A DNA stretch of 64,000 nucleotides. It comes from an uncultured Lachnospiraceae bacterium (GTDB taxonomy: Bacteria; Bacillota; Clostridia; Lachnospirales; Lachnospiraceae). Each line of letters opens with the position of its first letter. The stretch's first letter is position 1. Below the pieces are notes generated by a model that was given only the letters and a program-made list of their open reading frames with translations, was not told the DNA's origin and did not search any database. The stretch spans positions 1 through 64,000 of the forward strand of contig CACYMQ010000006.1 in NCBI GenBank assembly GCA_902775555.1, read 5' to 3'. Below, one piece after another: positions 55,945 through 64,000 of this stretch. Position numbers and translations under genes: made by a program.

Positions 55945-57336
55945 CTAACCCTGTATCATGGAACGGATGATATGACTGACGGCCGTCAGTTCACTGTCAT
56001 CCCTGCAGTTTTCCAAAGCATAAAGGAAGTATTCCTTAATTTCATCTCTCGTATTGAAGAACACGGGCACCATGGAAAGGACCTTTGCCATTCTGCTCCG
56101 CTTTTCTTCTCTGGACAATCCTGAAAATGCGGCATCGAAGTCCTCAAACAGTACCTTCTTCATCTCTTCGATCTTCGCTTCTTCGGCCTTCTCCTCGACT
56201 ACATGAACCCCTACCTTGTCAAGATCCATGAAGAGACTGCTGGAAGAAACAAGTATATCCGCAGTCCGAAGAGCCTTTGCATCCTCCTCCGGAAGGAGAT
56301 CGGCATAGGATTCCAGATTCACCTCCGTAAGGAGCAGTGTCTCGTATGCGGCTTCCTGCGCACCTTCCAGTTCCAGGAACCAGCGGTCAAAATCCTCTGC
56401 CGGATCCGTGATATCATCCTCCGTGAGGATCTGCTCCAAAACCGCTTTTGCGATCCGGCTCTTATCATCCATATGATCAGGATCTGCGATGGGGGCCGTA
56501 AGCTGCACCAGCAGGATATCATTCAGGATCTCCTGAAGCAGCAGGTCCTTTGTGGCCAGAGCTTCGATCCTTTTGGTGACCTGCTCCAGTTCCCGGACCA
56601 GAGCCTGGTATTCTTCCTTCCCCAGATCCTTATAGGTAACCGCATCAAAAAGCTCACGGGACTGTTTCAGATCCGGATACAGGCTGTCATACCCTTCCGG
56701 TACAGAGAGGAGTGCAGCGTCCCTGAGAGACTCCATAAAGTCCCTGGCGGACTGCATCTCTCCACCCTTATAGATAGCGATCGCTTCCGACAAAATGTCA
56801 TAGAACCGCTGCGTCGTCATACGTACGGGAAGCTGCTCCACAACCGACTGGATCCTGGTATTGATCACCATCTTATCCCCGTCGGAGAATACATACTGAA
56901 AGGCTTCCTCCGCCAGTTCCTCCGGAGAGACCTTCTGAATCTGTCCGAAGAGACCCGCTTCCTTTCGGTTCAGGATATATTCATGAAGTTCAAAGAAATC
57001 CGTATATGCGGTAAGTACCTTCATACGGGAGGTGATCTCATCACGGAAGCTCCGGATGTTGTCTATATCCTTTCCCGGATCATCCGAAAGAAGGCTTCGG
57101 ATCCCGCTTTGCACCTTCCGGTAATCCGCATCCGCTTCATTCTGATCCTCTGCCCGCTCCTCCTGAACCATTTCACAAAGTGTAAAATAATTCATGGACA
57201 GTTTGATCAGGCCATAGGACGAAAATGCCGCAGCCAGCATACCGCTGAACCGTGTCAATCCCCGTTCTTCGTCCTTCCCTGCGGACAGGTCCGTAAGAAG
57301 GATCTTTGCATCCTTTTGTATCTGTCTTGCTTCCAC
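55945..57336 (-). CDS. Uncharacterised helical protein (463 aa, GTG start)
   Basis: 463 residues, starting GTG after GGGAG. Almost wholly alpha-helical and acidic. The only hydrophobic stretch is near residues 29-53 (FSGMLAAAFSSYGLIKLSM), too polar for a sure membrane helix. No catalytic motif or repeat is visible. Candidate landmarks are FFELHEYILNRKEAGLFG, VVEQLPVRMTTQRFYDIL and LSREEKRSRMAKVLSMVPVF. It starts 3 nt after the rhomboid-like gene. Co-occurrence with that gene and gerW suggests an envelope or sporulation task, but this is inference. Confidence 0.7.
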   Translation of the reverse strand: MEARQIQKDAKILLTDLSAGKDEERGLTRFSGMLAAAFSSYGLIKLSMNYFTLCEMVQEERAEDQNEADADYRKVQSGIRSLLSDDPGKDIDNIRSFRDEITSRMKVLTAYTDFFELHEYILNRKEAGLFGQIQKVSPEELAEEAFQYVFSDGDKMVINTRIQSVVEQLPVRMTTQRFYDILSEAIAIYKGGEMQSARDFMESLRDAALLSVPEGYDSLYPDLKQSRELFDAVTYKDLGKEEYQALVRELEQVTKRIEALATKDLLLQEILNDILLVQLTAPIADPDHMDDKSRIAKAVLEQILTEDDITDPAEDFDRWFLELEGAQEAAYETLLLTEVNLESYADLLPEEDAKALRTADILVSSSSLFMDLDKVGVHVVEEKAEEAKIEEMKKVLFEDFDAAFSGLSREEKRSRMAKVLSMVPVFFNTRDEIKEYFLYALENCRDDSELTAVSHIIRSMIQG

Positions 57337-57339
57337 GAT

Positions 57340-58314
57340 CTATTCTCCCGATTTTCCTGATTCCTCTATATGCACATGCGTAAAGATATGATCACTGCAG
57401 TACTCATGATTTCCGGCACATTTTGAACAGTAACGGAATTCCAGATCCGGACTCGACTGTTCCGTCCGTCCGCATATAGTACACTGATGGATCGGTCCTC
57501 TTCCGGCGGGACGCATGGTGATCACCTTTCCCCGTCCTCCGGAGGACTGGGTGTATTCCTCTTTGTCCCCGACCCTGCCGGACCTTACCGCCTTCTTAAA
57601 CCGCCAGCTTCTTCTCATCTGCGCAAAGCTCCGTCCGGTCCGGTTCCGGTTGATCAGCCAGAAGATCCCGAAGGTAACACAGCAGACAATGATAACGACG
57701 CGGGAATAGAGGTACGGGAATTTGATAAACTCGTACAACATGAATACTGCATCGATCAGGGCCATCCATTTCATCCGCATGGGGATCACAAGTGCAAAAA
57801 GCACGGTCTGCTCCTTGAAGATCACAGCCATGGCCAGGAACATGGACAGCAGCATATACCGGGTCGATTCAAAAACGGGAAGGACCACTCCGTTTGCGGC
57901 CACTATGCCTCCGTAAGCCGCGCGGCTCAGGGCATCCGTAGACACAAAATAGGTCACGATCACGGCGATGTCAGTGAGGAGGATCTCTCCGAAAATGTAG
58001 AAATTCAGCATGAGCTTTCCCCAGATGCCCTCCAGAGAGCTGCCGACATAATAATAGAAATAAAGACAGATCGGCGTAAGGAGCATACTCAGCGTATCCG
58101 AAAGCTGGAACGGGATCGTGAAGATCCAGGTGATCAGGCGCCAGAACTGATGGTTCTCCACGACCTGTACCGGATCCAGGAGCAGATAGGCATAAAAATC
58201 CTCAAAGAAATAGCAGAAGATATAACCGGCGATAAAACATCCGGTCATGATCAGCGGCAAACGCGGGATCGCATACTTCCCTATCTTTCGTTCCATTTTA
58301 TCCAAAGCATTCAT
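57340..58314 (-). CDS. Rhomboid/derlin-like membrane protein with C-terminal zinc ribbon
   Basis: 324 residues. About six membrane helices in residues 19-215 show a rhomboid-like pattern (FWRLITWIFTIPF; YYVGSSLEGIWGKLMLNFY). The expected serine motif is replaced by YGGIVAANGVV and no catalytic His is clear, so it is probably a pseudoprotease. A basic linker follows, then a zinc-binding segment with Cys278, 281, 296, 299, 306 and His309, 313, 315 (CTICG, YCSKCAG, YCSDH). TAGGAG lies upstream. It is first in a five-gene run ending in gerW. Confidence 0.8.
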   Translation of the reverse strand: MNALDKMERKIGKYAIPRLPLIMTGCFIAGYIFCYFFEDFYAYLLLDPVQVVENHQFWRLITWIFTIPFQLSDTLSMLLTPICLYFYYYVGSSLEGIWGKLMLNFYIFGEILLTDIAVIVTYFVSTDALSRAAYGGIVAANGVVLPVFESTRYMLLSMFLAMAVIFKEQTVLFALVIPMRMKWMALIDAVFMLYEFIKFPYLYSRVVIIVCCVTFGIFWLINRNRTGRSFAQMRRSWRFKKAVRSGRVGDKEEYTQSSGGRGKVITMRPAGRGPIHQCTICGRTEQSSPDLEFRYCSKCAGNHEYCSDHIFTHVHIEESGKSGE

Positions 58315-58376
58315 ACCTTAAACTCCTACCCGGTGCCATTTTGTGCCAATTTGGAAATAAGCACATCCAATCGATG

Positions 58377-58405
58377 ATTATACTATATTCCGGCCCAAAA
58401 CTCAA
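58377..58405 (-). promoter_or_regulatory. Predicted promoter of the rhomboid-like to gerW unit
   Basis: Minus-strand TTGAGT (58400-58405), 17-bp spacer, TATAAT (58377-58382), about 62 bp before the ATG. Confidence 0.75.
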
Positions 58406-58452
58406 GGGCAAGCCCGTTTCGGCATCCTTCCCTTACATTAACTATTCTTGTC

Positions 58453-58481
58453 TTGAGTTTTCCCGATCTTTCATATATAAT
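58453..58481 (+). promoter_or_regulatory. Predicted promoter of the dehydratase activase gene
   Basis: TTGAGT (58453-58458), 17-bp spacer, TATAAT (58476-58481). It uses the same hexamers and spacing as the divergent promoter 50 bp away. Confidence 0.8.
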
Positions 58482-58546
58482 GTAGTTTCGGTTCAATCTT
58501 ACTATATTTTATGTGATCTAACAATCTATGAGAATGAAGGAGAATT

Positions 58547-61500
58547 ATGAAGCGCTTAGGCATTGACATCGGATCTACGACCGTAAAGGTTGCGGTTCTG
58601 GATGAGGAACACAATTTACTTTTTTCCGAATACCGCAGGCATTTTGCACGGATCAAGGAGACTCTTCGGGAGCTGCTGGAAAAAGCCGTTTCAGAGATCG
58701 GCGACTGTGAAGTTGCTCCCGATATCACCGGCTCCGGCGGTCTTGCTCTTGCGAAGGTGATCGACGTACCCTTTGAACAGGAGGTGGTCTGTGTATCCAG
58801 TGCACTGGAAGAGGCCGCTCCCCAAACGGACGTAGCCATCGAGCTGGGTGGTGAGGACGCCAAGATCATCTACTTCTCCAAAAGCGGGATCGAACAGCGT
58901 ATGAATTCCGTATGCGCCGGAGGTACCGGTTCTTTCATCGACCAGATGGCCGCCCTGCTGATGACGGACGCCTCGGGGCTGAATGAGTATGCCAAGACCT
59001 ACGATACCGTCTACCCCATCGCGGCCCGATGCGGCGTATTTGCCAAAACGGATATCCAGCCCCTGATCAACGAAGGTGCGACCAAGCCGAACCTGTCCGT
59101 TTCCATCTTTCAGGCAGTCGTAAACCAGACCATTTCCGGACTGGCCTGCGGCAAGCCGATCCGCGGACATGTGGCATTTCTCGGCGGCCCGCTGCACTTC
59201 CTGGACCAGCTCCGGGAATGCTTCATCCGGACCCTGAATCTGGACGAGGAGCATGCGATCCTTCTGGACAACTCCCATCTCTTCGCAGCCATCGGAGCTG
59301 CCCTTCATGCAGATGAGGCAAAGACCACCTCTCTTACCGCCCTGGCCGAACGGCTGACGGACGATCTGAAGATCGAGGTGGAGGTCAACCGTCTGGATCC
59401 TCTTTTCAGGGATGAGGCGGAGCTTGCGGAATTCCGCGAGCGTCAGCATTCCTACCATGTCCGCCGCGCAGATCTGGCTACCTACTCCGGAAATGTATTT
59501 CTGGGCATCGATGCCGGTTCCACCACAACAAAGCTGGCAGTGATCGGCGAACGGGGCGAGCTTCTGTATGACTTCTATTCAAATAATAACGGCAGTCCGG
59601 TAAAGACCACGATCCGTGCCCTGAAGGAGATCTATTCTCTTCTTCCCAAGACGGCTGTCATCGCAGGCAGCTGCTCCACCGGTTACGGTGAAGCACTGCT
59701 TCAGTCTGCCATGAATCTGGATTACGGCGAGGTTGAGACCGTGGCACATTACACCGCTGCCGCCTTCTTTGACCCCGAGGTCGATACCATTCTGGATATC
59801 GGCGGACAGGATATGAAATGTATCAAGATCAAGAACGGCGTCGTGGACAATGTCATGCTGAATGAGTCCTGTTCCTCGGGATGCGGCTCCTTCATCGAGA
59901 CCTTCGCCCGTTCCCTGGATTTTGAAGTGCATGATTTTGCCGAGATCGCCCTGACAGCGAAAACTCCCATCGACCTGGGATCCCGCTGTACGGTCTTCAT
60001 GAATTCCAAAGTAAAACAGGCCCAGAAGGAGGGTGCTTCCGTAGAGGACATCTCCGCAGGACTTGCCTATTCCGTCATCAAAAATGCGCTGCTTAAGGTG
60101 ATCAAGCTGACCGACCCGAAACAGCTGGGTCATCAGATCGTGGTGCAGGGCGGAACCTTCTATAACGATGCCGTACTCCGTGCCTTCGAGCTGGTGTCCG
60201 GCAGAGAACCCATCCGTCCGGATATCGCCGGTATCATGGGCGCCTTCGGTGCTGCCCTGATCGCCCGCGAGAACTATACCGAGGGCTTCGTGTCCACTAC
60301 CATTTCCGAAGAGGATGTAAAAGAACTGACCTATGAAACGCAGATGGCACGCTGCGGTCTCTGTACCAACAACTGTCTTCTCACCATCAACAAATTCACC
60401 GGCGGAAGACGGTTTATCACCGGTAACCGCTGCGAGCGCGGTCTGGGTGGCAAGAAAAATGCGGAAAATATGCCGAACCTCTACGAGTATAAGTTCAACC
60501 GGCTGTTCTCCTACGAGTCCCTGCCCCTTGACAAGGCTCCCCGGGGTGAGATCGGCGTACCGCGCGTCCTGAACATGTATGAAAACTATCCCTTCTGGCA
60601 TACCTTCCTTACGAAACTGGGTTACCGGGTCATCCTGTCTCCCAAGTCCTCCAAGGATATCTACGCCATGGGGATCGAGAGCATTCCCAGCGATACGGAA
60701 TGCTATCCCGCGAAGATCAGTCACGGACATGTCATGTGGCTGGTAAAGCAGGGAGTCCGCACCATTTTCTATCCCTGCGTTCCTTATGAAATGAATGAAA
60801 CACCGGATGCGGTCAATCATTATAACTGCCCTATCGTCACCTCCTACTCCGAGAATATCAAGAACAACATGGAGGAGATCCAGACGGAGGACATCACCTA
60901 CATCCGTCCCTTCCTTGCCCTGGACAATCCGGAAGCCTTGAAGAACCGGATGCTGCGTGAGTTCAAAAAATATACCGACGTTACGAAGGAAGAGATCAGC
61001 GCTGCCATTGATGCGGCATATGCCGAGGCAGAGAAGGTTAAGAGAGATGTCCGGAAGAAGGGCGAAGAAACCATCGCCTTCCTGAAGAAGACCGGCAAGC
61101 TGGGTATCGTTCTTGCAGGACGTCCCTATCATGTGGATCCGGAGATCAACCACGGCATTCCCGAGCTCATTAACTCCTATGGAGTTGCCGTACTTTCCGA
61201 GGATTCCATCTCTCACCTTTCGAAGGTGGAGCGTCCTCTCATCGTGTCCGACCAGTGGATGTACCATTCCCGTCTGTACCGGGCGGCAAACTATGTAAAA
61301 TCCTGTGAAGAACTGGAGCTTGTCCAGCTCTTCTCCTTCGGCTGCGGTCTTGATGCCGTGACCACGGATTGCGTCAATGATATCCTGTCGAATTCCAACC
61401 GGATCTACACGGTACTGAAGATCGACGAGGTCAGCAATCTGGGAGCCGCACGTATCCGGATCCGTTCCCTGCTCTCCGCGGTTAAGGCCCGGAAGAAGCA

Positions 61501-62785
61501 CGGGATCCATCCCTCGCCGGTGACCACTGCGCTGCACCGCGTGGAATTCACAAAGGAAATGCGTGACGGAGGCTATACCGTACTGACGCCCCAGATGTCA
61601 CCGATCCATTTCCGTATGCTTCAGGCGGCGCTTCGCCATACCAAGGTGAACTTCGTTATGCTTCCCGATGCGGAGAAGGAAACCGTCAACATCGGTCTGA
61701 AATATGTAAATAATGATGCATGTTATCCTTCCATCATCGTAGTCGGACAGATCATGGAGGCCATCACCTCCGGAAAATACGATCTGGAGCATCTGGCAGT
61801 TGCCATCACCCAGACCGGTGGAGGCTGTCGTGCCAGCAACTATATCGGATTCATCCGTCGGGCACTGGCAAAGGCCGGATACGAGAATATCCCCGTCATC
61901 TCAGTCAGTGCGCAGGGCCTCGAAAAGAACTCCGGCTTCAAGGTCAACTACAAGGGACTGAAATGCGCCATGCATGCGATCCTCTACGGAGATCTCTTCA
62001 TGCGGGTGGTATATCATACCCGTCCCTATGAGAAGGTTCCGGGCTCCACGAACAAGCTCCATCGGAAATGGGAGAAGATCTGTATCCGGGATCTGGAACG
62101 CGGTTCCAGAAACTTCCGTTTTATCGTTCGTGATATCGTAAAGGAATTCGATGCGCTTCCAATCCATGAAAATGTGAAGAAGCCGAGAGTCGGGATCGTA
62201 GGCGAGATCCTGGTTAAGTTCCTTCCCTCCGCCAATAACCATCTGGTGGATCTTCTGGAACAGGAAGGCGCCGAAGCCGTTATGCCGGATCTGATGAACT
62301 TCTTCACCTACTGTCTGTTCAGTGCGGAATACCGACACGAATTCCTGGGCAAGCCCCTCTCCTCCCAGATCCTGAACAATACAGCGATCCGATATCTGGA
62401 GCACATGCGGAAGCCCATGAAAAAAGCACTGAAAGCATCCAGACATTTTGAATCCGTCACCGATATCGGTACGGTAGCGGACTTTGCAAGGCCCATCGTA
62501 TCCATCGGAAATGAAACCGGCGAGGGTTGGTTCCTGACCGGAGAAATGGTGGAGCTGATCCATTCCGAAGCACCGAATATCATCTGCGCACAGCCCTTTG
62601 CGTGCCTGCCCAACCATATCATCGGAAAGGGCGTCATCAAGAAGCTGCGTGCGGAGTACCCCGATTCAAATATCGTACCCATCGATTTTGACCCCGGAGC
62701 TTCCGAAGTAAATCAGATCAACCGCATCAAGCTGATGCTGGCTGCCGCCAGAAAGAATCTGGAGCAGCAGAACAAAAAGAAGTAA
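58547..62785 (+). CDS. Large acyl-CoA dehydratase activase-related protein, 1412 aa
   Basis: Two BadF/BadG/BcrA/BcrD ASKHA ATPase domains in tandem, each with a phosphate loop (GIDIGSTTVKVAVL at residues 4-17; GIDAGSTTTKLAVI near 320) and GGED/GGQD motifs. The cluster cysteines are in SVCAGGTGSF and SCSSGCGSF. A DUF2229 region follows with CGLCTNNC and CERG, then an HgdB-like C-terminal part (CYPAKISHGHV, FYPCVPYE, ACYPSIIVVGQ). Two-subunit relatives use ATP to pump electrons into 2-hydroxyacyl-CoA dehydratases. This fused form stands alone, with no dehydratase alpha/beta genes beside it, so the substrate is unknown. AAGGAG precedes the ATG. Confidence 0.9.
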   Translation: MKRLGIDIGSTTVKVAVLDEEHNLLFSEYRRHFARIKETLRELLEKAVSEIGDCEVAPDITGSGGLALAKVIDVPFEQEVVCVSSALEEAAPQTDVAIELGGEDAKIIYFSKSGIEQRMNSVCAGGTGSFIDQMAALLMTDASGLNEYAKTYDTVYPIAARCGVFAKTDIQPLINEGATKPNLSVSIFQAVVNQTISGLACGKPIRGHVAFLGGPLHFLDQLRECFIRTLNLDEEHAILLDNSHLFAAIGAALHADEAKTTSLTALAERLTDDLKIEVEVNRLDPLFRDEAELAEFRERQHSYHVRRADLATYSGNVFLGIDAGSTTTKLAVIGERGELLYDFYSNNNGSPVKTTIRALKEIYSLLPKTAVIAGSCSTGYGEALLQSAMNLDYGEVETVAHYTAAAFFDPEVDTILDIGGQDMKCIKIKNGVVDNVMLNESCSSGCGSFIETFARSLDFEVHDFAEIALTAKTPIDLGSRCTVFMNSKVKQAQKEGASVEDISAGLAYSVIKNALLKVIKLTDPKQLGHQIVVQGGTFYNDAVLRAFELVSGREPIRPDIAGIMGAFGAALIARENYTEGFVSTTISEEDVKELTYETQMARCGLCTNNCLLTINKFTGGRRFITGNRCERGLGGKKNAENMPNLYEYKFNRLFSYESLPLDKAPRGEIGVPRVLNMYENYPFWHTFLTKLGYRVILSPKSSKDIYAMGIESIPSDTECYPAKISHGHVMWLVKQGVRTIFYPCVPYEMNETPDAVNHYNCPIVTSYSENIKNNMEEIQTEDITYIRPFLALDNPEALKNRMLREFKKYTDVTKEEISAAIDAAYAEAEKVKRDVRKKGEETIAFLKKTGKLGIVLAGRPYHVDPEINHGIPELINSYGVAVLSEDSISHLSKVERPLIVSDQWMYHSRLYRAANYVKSCEELELVQLFSFGCGLDAVTTDCVNDILSNSNRIYTVLKIDEVSNLGAARIRIRSLLSAVKARKKHGIHPSPVTTALHRVEFTKEMRDGGYTVLTPQMSPIHFRMLQAALRHTKVNFVMLPDAEKETVNIGLKYVNNDACYPSIIVVGQIMEAITSGKYDLEHLAVAITQTGGGCRASNYIGFIRRALAKAGYENIPVISVSAQGLEKNSGFKVNYKGLKCAMHAILYGDLFMRVVYHTRPYEKVPGSTNKLHRKWEKICIRDLERGSRNFRFIVRDIVKEFDALPIHENVKKPRVGIVGEILVKFLPSANNHLVDLLEQEGAEAVMPDLMNFFTYCLFSAEYRHEFLGKPLSSQILNNTAIRYLEHMRKPMKKALKASRHFESVTDIGTVADFARPIVSIGNETGEGWFLTGEMVELIHSEAPNIICAQPFACLPNHIIGKGVIKKLRAEYPDSNIVPIDFDPGASEVNQINRIKLMLAAARKNLEQQNKKK

Positions 62786-62824
62786 GCCGGCCCTTCGGCC
62801 ACAGGCATCTCAATAGAGCAATAA

Positions 62825-62860
62825 GAAGGACGATCCCGAATGATCCCGGAGTCGTCCTTC
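62825..62860. terminator. Terminator between the activase and FHA genes
   Basis: GAAGGACGA (62825-62833) pairs with TCGTCCTTC (62852-62860), followed by the T-rich tandem repeat. Confidence 0.75.
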
Positions 62861-62907
62861 CTTTTATATTTCCTTTTATATTTCCTTTTATATTTCCTTT
62901 TATACTT
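62860..62907. repeat. 12-bp tandem repeat, four copies
   Basis: CCTTTTATATTT occurs four times head to tail, the last copy with one change. It lies directly after the terminator stem, between convergent genes, and extends the T-rich tract. Noncoding. Confidence 0.85.
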
Positions 62908-62927
62908 CTGTCATACAGACATCACGA

Positions 62928-63401
62928 TCAGCTGGCGATCCCAACCTCGATCGCAACGGTCTGACCTCCCAGAAGGAACAGCAGCTTATCCTCCGGAGAT
63001 TCAAGAACCAGTTCCATCGTTCCGTTGACCATACAGAATTTGTCCTTCTTCGCTTTCCTGTCATACATAATGATCCCGTTCTGGGAAAGATCCTGGATCC
63101 GGATCTTCTGTCCGTTTCCCCTGGTCTGTACTGCATCGATGGCACAGTGCACACGGCTTACATCCGTAAAATCCTCAGGAACCTGGATATAACATTCATG
63201 CGTGCTTCTTCCCACCAGATAATCTTTACCCGGGATCAGATTATAGATTTTTGCCTTATTTCCAAACATCAGTTTCACGTATGTACTTCGTATGGAAAAC
63301 TGTCCGTCAAATACGTCTTTGTATGCGCCATTGCAATACGGACAACTATTCGCCTGTGAAGCATCATAATACTTACCGCAGCTGCATCTTCTCATATCCA
63401 T
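62928..63401 (-). CDS. FHA-domain protein with N-terminal zinc ribbon
   Basis: 157 residues. Cys6, Cys8, Cys20 and Cys23 (CSCG, CPYC) form a zinc-ribbon-like head. The FHA fold follows with YLVGRSTHECYI, DVSRVHCAI and DLSQNGIIM, keeping the GR, SxxH and N-G residues that bind phosphothreonine. No Ser/Thr kinase or secretion gene is in view, so its partner is outside the window or elsewhere. AGGAGG lies before the ATG. The upstream unit is separated by a terminator. Confidence 0.88.
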   Translation of the reverse strand: MDMRRCSCGKYYDASQANSCPYCNGAYKDVFDGQFSIRSTYVKLMFGNKAKIYNLIPGKDYLVGRSTHECYIQVPEDFTDVSRVHCAIDAVQTRGNGQKIRIQDLSQNGIIMYDRKAKKDKFCMVNGTMELVLESPEDKLLFLLGGQTVAIEVGIAS

Positions 63402-63486
63402 AACTGTTCCTCCTGATCTCTCTCTGACATAGCCGGTTTCAGTTTTATATCTTGTTTACATTATAATACATCCTTGCATAAGAAAT

Positions 63487-63507
63487 GCCCGGATGATAAA
63501 TCCGGGC
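63487..63507 (-). terminator. Terminator of the partial gene at the window edge
   Basis: GCCCGGAT (63487-63494) pairs with ATCCGGGC (63500-63507). On the minus strand it is followed by ATTTCTT. Confidence 0.7.
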
Positions 63508-63528
63508 ACCCTTTTGTAATATTTAGTA

Positions 63529-64000
63529 TCAGTTAACTGTTAGCGTACCGATCATGGCTGTCAGAAGCCTCTTAACCAGGCTTTCATTAATATCACCATT
63601 ACTTTCATCGATGGATGTCAGACAGGTAACTCTTGCAAATACACCATTTTCCAGTGAAACCATAATGGTGATCGTTTTATTATAGGATGATCCGTTTTCC
63701 TGGACACTTGCCGTGGATACCATAATCCCCCAGGTCTTCCCATTGATGTCAAGCGCCGAAGTTGCCAGATCCGAGAAGTTTACTCCTGCCTTTCTTCCTA
63801 AACTTTGAATCTGTTCGGATGTCGTCTCCTTGATCCGATCCCAATGGTCATCCAACGTTCCCCTGACTCCATCCGTCTGTAGTTCGCCAAAAACCGTCAG
63901 GTTATCTCCATTATAATCGTATGTTATGACCTGTTTCCCCTCATTTACTTCTACAGATGCGGTATCGATCGTACTGATTTGCAGTTCATGACCTCCGGAT
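63529..64000 (-). CDS. Partial gene, unknown product, N-terminus beyond the window
   Basis: The frame stays open from the TAA at 63529 to base 64000, giving about 156 residues of a longer protein; the internal TTG at 63855 is not the start. The visible part reads like a beta-rich domain (SVEVNEGKQVITYDYNGDNL), then NGKTWGIMVSTASVQENGSS and KTITIMVSLENGVFARVTCL, a lipoprotein- or ligand-binding-like pattern. No family is recognised. Confidence 0.7.
   Translation of the reverse strand, partial: SGGHELQISTIDTASVEVNEGKQVITYDYNGDNLTVFGELQTDGVRGTLDDHWDRIKETTSEQIQSLGRKAGVNFSDLATSALDINGKTWGIMVSTASVQENGSSYNKTITIMVSLENGVFARVTCLTSIDESNGDINESLVKRLLTAMIGTLTVN

Noticed and set aside
59579..61537. 652-codon minus-strand frame
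   Set aside because: Antisense shadow of the activase gene, which has clear ATPase motifs, a promoter and a ribosome site.

Overview
The window looks like chromosomal DNA of a Gram-positive, anaerobic Clostridia member, most likely a Lachnospiraceae-type organism. The evidence is family content: a zinc-binding L28, BspA-like leucine-rich-repeat and cell-wall-binding-repeat surface proteins, a DUF5688 protein, a GerW/DUF2953 sporulation pair, an LCP wall-assembly protein, a large 2-hydroxyacyl-CoA dehydratase activase, Gram-positive Shine-Dalgarno sites and a Cheo-type SOS box. Nearly every gene is on the minus strand. Only tmcAL, rpmB and the activase are on the plus strand. I see no prophage, transposase, CRISPR array or rRNA.

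Layout. 0-6.6 kb: two short tandem repeats, typA, guaB, tRNA-Gly(GCC), then an lrp/patatin/birA group. 6.6-12 kb: pyrE with a 49-residue membrane protein, then panG-panB-panC-panD-coaBC, which covers ketoisovalerate to phosphopantetheine using a PanG-type rather than PanE-type reductase. coaD lies separately at 46.5 kb. 12-20 kb: a very large hybrid sensor kinase broken by a frameshift at its membrane helix, an M18 aminopeptidase and Tex. 20-28.5 kb: one closely spaced run of DtxR-like regulator, LCP protein, three glycerol-3-phosphate-dehydrogenase-like redox proteins and a heterodimeric ABC exporter. 28.5-31.4 kb: chorismate mutase, UvrD-like helicase and a SEC-C protein. 31.4-38.7 kb: two large secreted wall-binding proteins with near-identical tails and a small membrane protein. 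38.8-41.1 kb: a tight TetR / response regulator / rarA unit. 41.2-47.5 kb: cold-shock protein, DUF5688, recX-recA with an SOS box, tmcAL, a DivIVA-like coiled-coil protein, coaD and rsmD. 47.5-54.1 kb: the common Firmicutes block rpmB / asp23 / fakA / recG / rsmD / coaD, interrupted by a membrane-anchored GH5 cellulase and a 220-bp hairpin-rich repeat element. 54.2-58.3 kb: gerW and DUF2953 with three unfamiliar genes, including a rhomboid-like membrane protein with a zinc ribbon. 58.5-64 kb: the 1412-residue activase, a zinc-ribbon FHA protein and a partial unknown gene.

Most of the window is housekeeping (translation, purine and pyrimidine synthesis, CoA, recombination). The points most worth checking are the frameshifted kinase, whose H-box histidine is asparagine, the cellulase insertion with its structured repeat, the rhomboid/zinc-ribbon operon and the TetR/receiver/RarA unit. 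Start codons were moved downstream of the longest frame wherever a clear ribosome-binding site favoured it, and this is stated in each entry.
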